Assembly: GCA_946479475.1 (NCBI GenBank)
Contig: CAMLGG010000205.1
Location: 1 to 9,614 of the forward strand
Source of the DNA: an uncultured Ideonella sp.
GTDB lineage: Bacteria; Pseudomonadota; Gammaproteobacteria; Burkholderiales; Burkholderiaceae
Length of the DNA stretch: 9,614 bases
Direction: 5' to 3'
This document shows positions 1 through 7,932 of the stretch, in pieces. A program made the position numbers and the translations under genes. The number at the start of each line of letters is the position of its first letter. Within the stretch, counting starts at the first letter, position 1. The notes under the pieces are model-generated. The model searched no databases. It had not been told where the DNA came from and saw only the letters and a list, made by a program, of their open reading frames with translations.

Positions 1-27
1 GGCGGCATGGGCGGCATGGGCGGCATG
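1..27 (+). repeat. Three tandem 9-bp GGCGGCATG repeats in the groL tail
   Basis: GGCGGCATG occurs three times back to back at 1-9, 10-18 and 19-27 and encodes Gly-Gly-Met each time. This is the coding repeat of the GroEL tail. It may begin before the window and could vary in copy number between strains. Confidence 0.9.
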
Positions 28-42
28 GGCATGGACATGTAA
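1..42 (+). CDS. groL: 60 kDa chaperonin GroEL, C-terminal end (partial)
   Basis: Reading from base 1 in frame gives the residues GGMGGMGGMGMDM followed by TAA at 40-42. A Gly-Gly-Met repeat tail is the flexible C-terminus of bacterial GroEL; it hangs into the chaperonin cavity and is not part of the folded domains. Only 13 codons lie in the window, so the assignment rests entirely on this tail. It is supported by the strong terminator just downstream, which fits a highly expressed groES-groEL operon. The repeat is slightly irregular at its end (GMDM instead of another full GGM unit). Confidence 0.85.
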   Translation, partial: GGMGGMGGMGMDM

Positions 43-72
43 GTCCGCGTCCGAGCGCTCCACGCTCTCGCG

Positions 73-102
73 AAAGGCCACCTCCGGGTGGCCTTTTTCT
101 TT
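73..102 (+). terminator. Intrinsic terminator after groL
   Basis: A perfect 10-bp stem, AAAGGCCACC at 73-82 with GGTGGCCTTT at 87-96, closes a TCCG tetraloop (83-86). A T-rich run follows, TTCTTT at 97-102. It lies 30 nt after the groL stop. A stem of this strength followed by a T tract is a textbook Rho-independent terminator for the chaperonin operon. Confidence 0.93.
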
Positions 103-128
103 GCCGACATTGCAGACAATGGCCGCCC

Positions 129-2375
129 ATGTGGTGTCGCGCGCTGACCTTCGTTCTGCTGGCCTGCCTAGGCGTCCGCGAGGCGAACGCGCAGGCCGAG
201 CCCGCGGCAGCCGCGCCCGGCCGGCCCCGCATCGGGCTGGTGCTTTCGGGCGGTGGCGCCCGCGGCCTGGCCCACATCGGCGTGCTGAAGGTGCTGGAGC
301 GCGAGCATGTGCCGATCGACGTCATCGCGGGCACCTCCATGGGCGCCATCGTCGGCGGCCTCTATGCCAGCGGCATGAAGGCGGAGGAGATCGAGCAGGA
401 GCTCAAGCGCATCGACTGGGTCCGGTTGTTCGAGACCCGCGTCGCGCGACAGCAGCTTTCGCAGCGGCGCAAGGAAGAGGACTTCGAGATCGCCTCGGCG
501 ATCGAGCTCGGCGTCACCGACGAAGGCGAGTTCCGGGCCCCGCAAGGCGCCGTTTCGAGCCGCGGCCTCGAGACGCTCCTGCGCCGCTTCACGCTGCCGG
601 TCCGCTCGGTCGCGCGCTTCGACCAGCTGCCCATCCCCTTCCGCGCAGTGGCCACCGACATGGAGACCGGCGACGCGGTGGTGCTCGCTGAAGGCGACCT
701 GGCAATGGCGCTGCGCTCCAGCATGAGCGTGCCGGGCGTGTTCCCGCCCACCGAGCTCGGCGGGCGCGTGCTGGGCGACGGCGGCCTGGTGAACAACGTG
801 CCGGTGGACGTCGCTCGCGAGATGGGTGCCGACATCGTCATCGCGGTCAGCATCGGCACGCCCCTCGCGCCGCGCGAGACGCTCAACTCGGCGCTCGGCC
901 TGACGGCGCAGATGATCAACATCCTGACCGAGCAGAACGTCAGGCGCAGCCTGGCCTCTCTCAAACCCGGCCACGACCTGCTGATCGCGCCCGACCTCGG
1001 CACGCTGACCTCGGGCGACTTCAACCGCGCCACCGATTTCATCCGCATCGGCGAGGCGGGCGCCGAGTCGCTGCAGACCGATCTCGCCGCCCTGGCCCTG
1101 CCCGGGCCGGCCTATGCGGCCTGGCGCGCTGCACGGCACAGCGGCGCCGTGCCCCAGCCCAAGCTGGCCTTCGTGGCCTTCGAGGGCACCACCGTGACCA
1201 ACCCCACTCGCTTCGAGGCGCAGCTGCTCTCGCAACCCGGCGAGCCCTTCGACGCAGGCAACGCGGCGCAGGATGCCCGCCATCTCGCGGCGAGCGGCGA
1301 TTACGTCCGCGCGGACTATCGCCTCGTCGACACCACCAGCGGCGCCACCGGACTGGTGTTCGACCTGGAGGACAAGCCCTGGGGGCCGAACTACCTGCGC
1401 ATCGGCCTGGACCTGGCGACCGACTTCGGCGGCCACAGCCAGTTCAACATCAAGATCAGCCACAACCGCCACTGGCTCACCGAGAACGGCACCGAGTGGC
1501 GCAACCGCCTGCAGATCGGCGAGGTGCCGCAGCTGTACAGCGAGCTCTACCACCCGCTGAACTGGACGCTGGGCCTGTGGAACGACTGGTTCGTCTCGGG
1601 CTGGGGCCTGGCGGAGCGGCGGGTGCTGACGCTGTACCAGGCCGACGCCGGGCCCGAGGTCGGCCAGCTGCGCCGCACCACCGGCCGGATCGGCGTCGAC
1701 ATCGGCCAGCCCTGGGCCAACCTCGGCGAGCTGCGGCTCGGCCTGACCCACCAGGTGGGGCGCACCGAGCCGATCCTGCTGGCCAGCGGCTACACCGGGC
1801 CGACGACCGCGGAGACCTGGAACGAGCTCGCGCTGAGGGGCCGCGTGGTGATCGACCAGCTCGACTACGCCAACTTCCCGCAATCGGGCTACCGCATCGA
1901 GTCGGAAGTCCAGGTCGGCCAACGTCATCACGAAGGCACACAGAGCCTGGCGCGGGTGGAAGGCCAGACCACCTACGCCTTCAGCTGGGGCGCTCACACG
2001 GTGAACCTCTACGGCCTCGTGCAGGCTGCCGATGCGCGGGCCGATGCCATCGTCGGCCAATACTCGCTCGGCGGCTTCCAGCAGCTTTCCGGCTACCGGC
2101 CCGGCCAGCTGGCCGGCAACGCGGTGCTCTTCGGACGCCTGAACTGGTACTGGCGCCTGGCCGAGCCGCCGGTGTTCGCCCGCGGCTTCTACGTCGGCGC
2201 CTCGCTGGAGGCCGGCAATGCGTGGGCCACGCGGCGGCAGGTGAGCCTGGGCAACCTGCGGACCGGCGCCAGCGTCTACCTTGGCGCCGACACCGGCATC
2301 GGGCCGATGTTCCTCGGCCTGACCTGGGCCCCCCTCGGCGAGGCGGGCATCTCCCTGCTGGTCGGCAGGCCCTAG
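129..2375 (+). CDS. Patatin-like phospholipase with C-terminal outer-membrane beta-barrel (PlpD-like, type Vd)
   Basis: A 748-residue secreted lipid acyl hydrolase. An N-terminal signal peptide (hydrophobic about 5-16, likely cleavage near ANAQA, residues 19-23) leads to a patatin domain at about 33-325. Its landmarks are the oxyanion motif GGGARG at 41-46, the nucleophile elbow GTSMG at 68-72 (Ser70) and the catalytic DGG at 217-219 (Asp217), so the Ser-Asp dyad is intact. A POTRA-like segment at about 345-415 and a beta-strand-rich barrel at about 418-748 (surface-antigen/Omp85-like) follow. The order and length match PlpD of Pseudomonas, whose barrel carries its own lipase across or onto the outer membrane. 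The ATG at 129 is chosen because it gives a proper signal peptide and no in-frame start lies just upstream; the ribosome binding site is weak. The gene starts 26 nt after the groL terminator. The substrate (phospholipid class) cannot be told from sequence. Confidence 0.88.
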   Translation: MWCRALTFVLLACLGVREANAQAEPAAAAPGRPRIGLVLSGGGARGLAHIGVLKVLEREHVPIDVIAGTSMGAIVGGLYASGMKAEEIEQELKRIDWVRLFETRVARQQLSQRRKEEDFEIASAIELGVTDEGEFRAPQGAVSSRGLETLLRRFTLPVRSVARFDQLPIPFRAVATDMETGDAVVLAEGDLAMALRSSMSVPGVFPPTELGGRVLGDGGLVNNVPVDVAREMGADIVIAVSIGTPLAPRETLNSALGLTAQMINILTEQNVRRSLASLKPGHDLLIAPDLGTLTSGDFNRATDFIRIGEAGAESLQTDLAALALPGPAYAAWRAARHSGAVPQPKLAFVAFEGTTVTNPTRFEAQLLSQPGEPFDAGNAAQDARHLAASGDYVRADYRLVDTTSGATGLVFDLEDKPWGPNYLRIGLDLATDFGGHSQFNIKISHNRHWLTENGTEWRNRLQIGEVPQLYSELYHPLNWTLGLWNDWFVSGWGLAERRVLTLYQADAGPEVGQLRRTTGRIGVDIGQPWANLGELRLGLTHQVGRTEPILLASGYTGPTTAETWNELALRGRVVIDQLDYANFPQSGYRIESEVQVGQRHHEGTQSLARVEGQTTYAFSWGAHTVNLYGLVQAADARADAIVGQYSLGGFQQLSGYRPGQLAGNAVLFGRLNWYWRLAEPPVFARGFYVGASLEAGNAWATRRQVSLGNLRTGASVYLGADTGIGPMFLGLTWAPLGEAGISLLVGRP

Positions 2376-2388
2376 CGCTGGCCTGCCG
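2363..2388. repeat. Inverted repeat enclosing both convergent stop codons
   Basis: CGGCAGGCC at 2363-2371 and GGCCTGCCG at 2380-2388 form a perfect 9-bp stem around the 8-nt loop CTAGCGCT. The phospholipase stop TAG (2373-2375) and the cytochrome stop (complement of 2372-2374) share the CTAG inside this loop. The structure is symmetric, so it forms in both transcripts. Neither strand has a T tract after it, so it is not a classical intrinsic terminator. A 12-bp perfect palindrome, CGTGCCGGCACG, follows at 2391-2402 inside the cytochrome gene. It may be a bidirectional 3'-end structure, which is an inference. Confidence 0.55.
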
Positions 2389-3274
2389 GGCGTGCCGGCA
2401 CGGTCTGCAGGTAGGCGTGGACGGCGTCGAGGTCCACGTCGCTCATCTCGCGCAGCGAGGGGAATGGCATCACGCCGCTGATGGCCGTTCCATCAGGCCG
2501 CCGGCCGCTGCGCATGGACGCGCGGAAGGCGGCTGCATCGGAATAGCGCGACAGCACGCTGCCTTCGCCGGGCGTGAGGTTGGCCGCCGCGGGCCAGTCG
2601 GGCGGGCTGCCGGGGATGCGTCCGCCGGAAAGGCCCGGGCCGTGGCAGCCCACGCACATCTGGGCGACATAGCGGCCGTGCTCCACGGTCGGCCCCTCGG
2701 GCACCGGCTGAGAAGGCGGCAGTGTGTGGTCGATCTTCTCGGCGGCGTCCTTGACCACCCCGTAGCCGTAGAGCACGCGGACCGGCAGCGGCAGGCGGAA
2801 CTCGGCCGGGCCGCCGGCCGCAGGCGGCAGCGAACGTACATACGCGACGACGGCGCCGAGGTCCGCGTCGGTCCAGCGGCTGTAGTCCTCGCTGGGCATG
2901 ATCAGCAGCGGGCGGCCATCCGGCTTGATGCCGTGGCGCAGCGTTCTCTCCCAGTCGGCCGGCTGATAGCCAGCGGCCACCGAGTTCGCACCGGTCGAGA
3001 TGTCGGGCGACTTCGCGAACAAGCCGCCTTCGTCGATGAACACCTTGCCGGCACCGTTCGCCCCGTGGCACTCGGCACAGCCGCGCGAGGCGAAGAGATA
3101 GCGTCCTCGCTCGAGCGCCGCTGCATCGCTCGGCAAGGTCAATGCATAGGCCGGCTGGCTCATCTTCCGAGCCAGCCTCTGCTCCGACCTCATCACGCCC
3201 CAGGCCACCGCGGCAGCGCCCACGCCCAGAACGACCGCCAGCCCGACCAGGCTGCGCCGGATCCATGTCTTCAT
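2372..3274 (-). CDS. Membrane-anchored di-heme c-type cytochrome
   Basis: A 300-residue electron-transfer protein with two cytochrome c domains. Numbering from the ATG at 3274, a hydrophobic segment at about 8-26 follows a short positive N-terminus (KTWIRR) and acts as an uncleaved anchor or signal, placing the haems in the periplasm. Haem sites are CAECH at 66-70 and CVGCH at 207-211. Met126 (in LLIMPSED) and Met269 (in GVMPFPS) are the likely sixth ligands, each preceding a helix typical of class I cytochromes. The ATG at 3274 is preferred to the GTG three bases upstream because GGAGGG ends 4 nt before it, whereas the GTG would be too close. The gene lies 109 nt after mvaB and its stop overlaps that of the convergent phospholipase. 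The donor and acceptor are unknown; it resembles cytochrome subunits of periplasmic dehydrogenases, but no dehydrogenase gene lies beside it. It is not a known part of leucine breakdown. Confidence 0.88.
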   Translation of the reverse strand: MKTWIRRSLVGLAVVLGVGAAAVAWGVMRSEQRLARKMSQPAYALTLPSDAAALERGRYLFASRGCAECHGANGAGKVFIDEGGLFAKSPDISTGANSVAAGYQPADWERTLRHGIKPDGRPLLIMPSEDYSRWTDADLGAVVAYVRSLPPAAGGPAEFRLPLPVRVLYGYGVVKDAAEKIDHTLPPSQPVPEGPTVEHGRYVAQMCVGCHGPGLSGGRIPGSPPDWPAAANLTPGEGSVLSRYSDAAAFRASMRSGRRPDGTAISGVMPFPSLREMSDVDLDAVHAYLQTVPARPAGQR

Positions 3275-3278
3275 CACG

Positions 3279-3284
3279 CCCTCC
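3279..3284 (-). promoter_or_regulatory. Ribosome binding site of the cytochrome gene
   Basis: On the minus strand GGAGGG precedes the ATG at 3274 with a 4-nt spacer (CGTG). This strong Shine-Dalgarno sequence selects the ATG over the neighbouring GTG at 3277. Confidence 0.75.
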
Positions 3285-3310
3285 GCGTTGTCATCTCACG
3301 AACGGCGCGC

Positions 3311-3359
3311 ATGGTGCCCACGACGCGGCGGACGCACCATCCCCAAGGCGGGTGCATCC
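3311..3359 (-). promoter_or_regulatory. Alternative-hairpin region between mvaB and the cytochrome gene
   Basis: Most of the 109-nt spacer (3275-3383) is taken up by three arms. GGACGCACC (3330-3338) pairs with GGTGCATCC (3351-3359) as a 9-bp stem with one G-U pair in the minus-strand RNA and a 12-nt loop. GCACCAT (3334-3340) also pairs perfectly with ATGGTGC (3311-3317). The middle arm is shared, so the two hairpins exclude each other. No T tract follows either hairpin and I see no convincing sigma-70 promoter. This could be an mRNA-processing or attenuation element, or chance pairing in GC-rich DNA. Confidence 0.35.
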
Positions 3360-3383
3360 GCGGCCGAAGCAGCGGCGTAGCGA

Positions 3384-4292
3384 TCAGTTGTGGCGTTTGG
3401 CGAGCATCGCGCGAGCCACGCGAGAGCCCGTAGGCTGGCCGAGCGCGGCACGAATGGCGACGCCGGCGTCGATCAGCTTGTCGAGGTCTATGCCGGTCTC
3501 GATGCCCAGGCCGTGCAGCAGGTACACGACGTCCTCGGTCGCCACGTTGCCGGTCGCGCCCTTGGCGTAGGGGCAGCCGCCCAGGCCCGACACGCTGGTG
3601 TCGAAGCTGGAGATGCCGAGCTCCAGGCTGGCGTAGACGTTGGACAGCGCCTGGCCGTAGGTGTCGTGGTAATGGCCGCTCACCTCTTCGAGCGGATAGT
3701 GCGCGAGCGCCGCCTCCAGGGCACGCTGCACCTTGCGCGGCGTGCCGACGCCGATGGTGTCGGCCACGCCGACGTGCTCCACGCCGATCTGCTTCATCAG
3801 CCGCGCCACCATGCCGACGCGCTCGGGCGCGATCTCGCCTTCGTAGGGGCAGCCCACCGCGCAGGAGATCGCGCCGCGCACCTTGATGCCGGCCGCACGC
3901 GCCGCCTCGGTCACCGGCGCGAAGCGCTCGATCGATTCGGCGATCGAGCAGTTGATGTTCTTCTGGCTGAAGGCCTCGCTGGCGGCGCCGAAGACGACGA
4001 TCTCGTCGGGCTTCGTCGCGAGAGCGGCTTCGAAGCCCTTCATGTTGGGCGTCAGCACCGAGTAGCGCACGCCGGGCTGCCGCTGGATGCCGGCCATGAC
4101 CTCGGCGTTGTCGGCCATCTGAGGCACCCACTTCGGGCTGACGAAGCTGGTGACCTCGATCTCGCGCAGGCCCGCTTGCTGCAGCGCATGCACGAGGGCG
4201 ATCTTGTGCTCGGCGGCGACCGGCTGCTTCTCGTTCTGCAGGCCGTCGCGCGGGCCGACGTCGACGATCTTGACTCGGGTGGGCAGGTTCAT
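3384..4292 (-). CDS. mvaB: Hydroxymethylglutaryl-CoA lyase
   Basis: A 302-residue cytoplasmic enzyme that cleaves (S)-3-hydroxy-3-methylglutaryl-CoA to acetyl-CoA and acetoacetate, the last step of leucine/isovalerate breakdown (called liuE in liu operons). It is a single TIM-barrel domain of the HMGL-like/DRE-TIM metallolyase group. Key residues line up with the human enzyme at a constant offset of 26: Arg15 and Asp16 (GPRDGLQN), Glu46, the metal-binding His207 and His209 (GHYHD), catalytic Cys240 in the signature SGLGGCPYAKGATGN, and Asn249. The length is normal for bacterial forms and nothing is missing. The ATG at 4292 follows TGAGGTGAAACG, in which GAGG overlaps the liuD stop, so the two genes are translationally coupled with a 9-nt gap. 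It is the last liu enzyme gene here. Confidence 0.97.
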   Translation of the reverse strand: MNLPTRVKIVDVGPRDGLQNEKQPVAAEHKIALVHALQQAGLREIEVTSFVSPKWVPQMADNAEVMAGIQRQPGVRYSVLTPNMKGFEAALATKPDEIVVFGAASEAFSQKNINCSIAESIERFAPVTEAARAAGIKVRGAISCAVGCPYEGEIAPERVGMVARLMKQIGVEHVGVADTIGVGTPRKVQRALEAALAHYPLEEVSGHYHDTYGQALSNVYASLELGISSFDTSVSGLGGCPYAKGATGNVATEDVVYLLHGLGIETGIDLDKLIDAGVAIRAALGQPTGSRVARAMLAKRHN

Positions 4293-4301
4293 CGTTTCAC
4301 C

Positions 4302-6321
<2,020 letters not shown>

Positions 6322-6329
<8 letters not shown>

Positions 6330-6477
6330 AGTGAGCTCCCGCGGCTCGATCGCCGCTCGCTGCGCTTGCGGCGCAATCTGGCGCTGGCATCACGTCGGCC
6401 ACGCCGACATGAGCCTGCGCCGCAACGGCCATTCGGCCGTAGTCGCCCCGGTTCGCGATCAGGATCTTCTTGAACAT
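6322..6477 (-). CDS. Small ORF repeating the LiuD N-terminus (leader peptide or decayed gene start)
   Basis: A 51-codon frame opening with MFKKILIANRG, the same 11 residues as LiuD, then diverging (DYGRMAVAAQ...) and ending in TAA, which overlaps the liuD start by 8 nt. Its ATG at 6477 has GAAGGG at 6484-6489 with a 6-nt spacer, and that sequence overlaps the stop codon of the DUF4126 gene, exactly the coupling expected for the next operon gene. A further in-frame ATG lies at 6483. After residue 11 a loose resemblance to LiuD may persist (RMAVAAQAH against RVAETARRL, then PDCAASA against SDADASA), which would suit a decayed duplicate, but it is too weak to be sure. It is either a translated leader that couples DUF4126 to liuD or a relic of the ancestral liuD start. 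No function is claimed. Confidence 0.5.
6336..6340 (-). promoter_or_regulatory. Ribosome binding site of liuD
   Basis: The minus strand reads GGGAG CTCACT GTG, giving a 6-nt spacer to the GTG at 6329. It supports real initiation at this second copy of the start and not only at the ATG at 6477. A small hairpin (6341-6356) directly precedes it. Confidence 0.65.
6341..6440 (-). other. Hairpin-rich spacer between the two liuD start copies
   Basis: Read on the minus strand, this contains ACGGCC/GGCCGT around a 4-nt loop (6425-6440), GTCGGC/GCCGAC around a 3-nt loop (6394-6408), TTGC/GCAA (6366-6376), and GCGGC/GCCGC around a 6-nt loop (6341-6356) just before the liuD Shine-Dalgarno. The two 6-bp stems have tight loops and could fold in the RNA. 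No known riboswitch class or T-tract terminator is visible. Confidence 0.35.
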
Positions 6478-6487
6478 CTGCATCCCT

Positions 6488-7141
6488 TCAGGCCCGCGCC
6501 GGCGCGGCACCGAAATGTTGGCGCAGGGCGGCCAGCAGCCCGCGCAGGAACTTGAACATCAGCACGATCAGCGCGGCCATCGCCACCAGGACGAAGGCCA
6601 GCGCGACGAAGAACGGCACCGGGTGCGACCAGGCCAGCCACAGCATCCCCGGCACGGCGGCGTCGCCGAGCAGCGACAGGCCGAGGTTGGAGAAGGGCTC
6701 GGGCGAGGTGTTGGCGGCAGCGCGGGTGGTGGCCTTGGCAGCGTGCGCCGTGGCCGCGAGGCCGCCGCCCAGCAGGGCCGCGATCACCGTCCACGCGCCG
6801 GCATCGGCACCGAACACGCCGGCCGCCAGCGCAGCGCCGGCCGGGATGCGGATGAAGGTGTGCACCGCGTCCCACAGCGAATCGACCCAGGGCACCTTGT
6901 CCGCAAAGAACTCGACCAGCACCAGCACGCCCGCCACCGCGATCACGCCCGGGTGCTGCAGCACGTGCAGGCCCTGGGGCAGCGGCACCCAGCCGAGCCA
7001 GCCCGCGAGGCCGGTGAGGAAGACGACGAGGTACAGCCGCAGGCCGCTGGCCCAGCCCAGCACCGCGGCCAGTGCGACGAGCTGCGTCAGGTCCAGGCCG
7101 GAGGCGGCCTGGGTGACGGCGGGCGGCAGCGACCAGTCCAC
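6488..7141 (-). CDS. DUF4126 family integral membrane protein
   Basis: A 217-residue protein of unknown function. It is recognised as DUF4126 by the early segment GWASGLRLYLVVFLTG (29-44), the block VEFFADKVPWVDSLWDAV (76-93) continuing into HTFIRIPAG, and the conserved loop NTSPEPFSN (144-152). Hydrophobic stretches at about 20-50, 64-79, 101-133 and 175-197 predict several inner-membrane helices, and the C-terminus is basic. The start is a GTG one base after the liuC stop (TGAGGTG) with no clear Shine-Dalgarno, so it probably depends on ribosomes finishing liuC. It sits between liuC and liuD, inside a pathway whose enzymes are soluble, so a transport or membrane role for branched acids is conceivable but unsupported. 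Confidence 0.85.
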   Translation of the reverse strand: MDWSLPPAVTQAASGLDLTQLVALAAVLGWASGLRLYLVVFLTGLAGWLGWVPLPQGLHVLQHPGVIAVAGVLVLVEFFADKVPWVDSLWDAVHTFIRIPAGAALAAGVFGADAGAWTVIAALLGGGLAATAHAAKATTRAAANTSPEPFSNLGLSLLGDAAVPGMLWLAWSHPVPFFVALAFVLVAMAALIVLMFKFLRGLLAALRQHFGAAPARA

Positions 7142-7142
7142 C

Positions 7143-7928
7143 TCAGAGCCAGTTCGGCGAGCGCTTGTGCAGGAAGGACTGGACGCCTTCCTTGCCTTCG
7201 GCGCTGGCCCGGATGTCGGCGATGCGGCGCGCCGTGTCGGCGCGCAGTTCCGGCGTGATGGGCTGGCCGGCCAGGTCCTGCACCAGGCGCTTGCAGGCGC
7301 GCACCGCCGCCGGCCCGTTGGCGACGAGCGACTTCACGATGCTCTGCACCGCATCGTCCAGCGTCTCGGGCGATGTCAGCTCGTGCACGAAGCCCAGCCG
7401 GTGGGCCTCGGCCGCGGTGAAGCGCTCGGCGGTCGTGAAGTAGCGCTGCGCCGCGCGTTCCCCGAGGGCGCGCACCACGTACGGCCCGATGGTGGCGGGC
7501 AGCAATCCGAGCTTCGCCTCGCTGAGACAGAACGCCACGTTGTCGGAAGCGACGAGCACATCGCACACTGCGGCCAGGCCCACGCCGCCCGCGTAGCAAT
7601 CGCCGTGGACGCGGCCCACCACCGGGACAGGGCAGGCGTAGATTGCCCACAGCATGTCGGCCAGGGCCTGCGCGTCGGCCCGGTTCTGCTCCCAGGTGTA
7701 GTCGGCCATGGCGCGCATCCAGTTCAGGTCCGCGCCGGCGCAGAAGGCCTTGCCGTGGCCGCCGAGGACGACCACGCGCAGGTCCGCATCCTCAGCGAAG
7801 GCGCGGAAGGCCGCCGCGAGCTCGCCGATCACGCCGTCGTTGAAGGCGTTGCGCACGTCGGGCCGGTTGAGCCAGACCTCGGCCACGTGGGGCGAAGGGC
7901 GCCGGATGTCGAGGGTGGAGTCGCTCAT
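7143..7928 (-). CDS. liuC: Methylglutaconyl-CoA hydratase (crotonase family)
   Basis: A 261-residue crotonase-fold enzyme that hydrates 3-methylglutaconyl-CoA to HMG-CoA, the step between the carboxylase and the lyase. The oxyanion-hole segments are AFCAGADLNWM at 61-71 and HGDCYAGGVGLAAVCD at 108-123. Glu137 in FCLSEAKLGL matches the second catalytic glutamate of enoyl-CoA hydratases, while the first (in GGGCELA of the classical enzyme) is glycine here (Gly117 in GGVGLA). Such a change occurs in several crotonase subfamilies and does not by itself mean loss of activity. The sequence alone says enoyl-CoA hydratase/isomerase family; the specific substrate is taken from its place after liuB. 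The ATG at 7928 is 4 nt past the liuB stop. Confidence 0.92.
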   Translation of the reverse strand: MSDSTLDIRRPSPHVAEVWLNRPDVRNAFNDGVIGELAAAFRAFAEDADLRVVVLGGHGKAFCAGADLNWMRAMADYTWEQNRADAQALADMLWAIYACPVPVVGRVHGDCYAGGVGLAAVCDVLVASDNVAFCLSEAKLGLLPATIGPYVVRALGERAAQRYFTTAERFTAAEAHRLGFVHELTSPETLDDAVQSIVKSLVANGPAAVRACKRLVQDLAGQPITPELRADTARRIADIRASAEGKEGVQSFLHKRSPNWL

Positions 7929-7932
7929 CTCG

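Noticed and set aside
159..170. Lipobox-like LLAC in the phospholipase signal peptide (Cys13)
   Set aside because: The hydrophobic stretch before the cysteine would be very short, and a better signal peptidase I site (ANAQA) lies at residues 19-23. Barrel-bearing proteins of this type are not normally lipoproteins.
168..2060. A 630-codon open frame antisense to the phospholipase gene
   Set aside because: It mirrors the codon periodicity of the real gene in GC-rich DNA. Its product is low-complexity (Ala, Arg, Gly, His, Val), has no recognisable domain, and has no ribosome binding site or neighbour logic.
3275..3277. GTG directly before the ATG as the cytochrome start
   Set aside because: GGAGGG would be only one base from the GTG, too close for initiation, while its spacing to the ATG at 3274 is adequate.
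3274..3294. A six-codon leader ORF (MTTRRA) whose TGA overlaps the cytochrome ATG
   Set aside because: It is too short to distinguish from chance and has no convincing Shine-Dalgarno. The overlap alone does not support a leader peptide.
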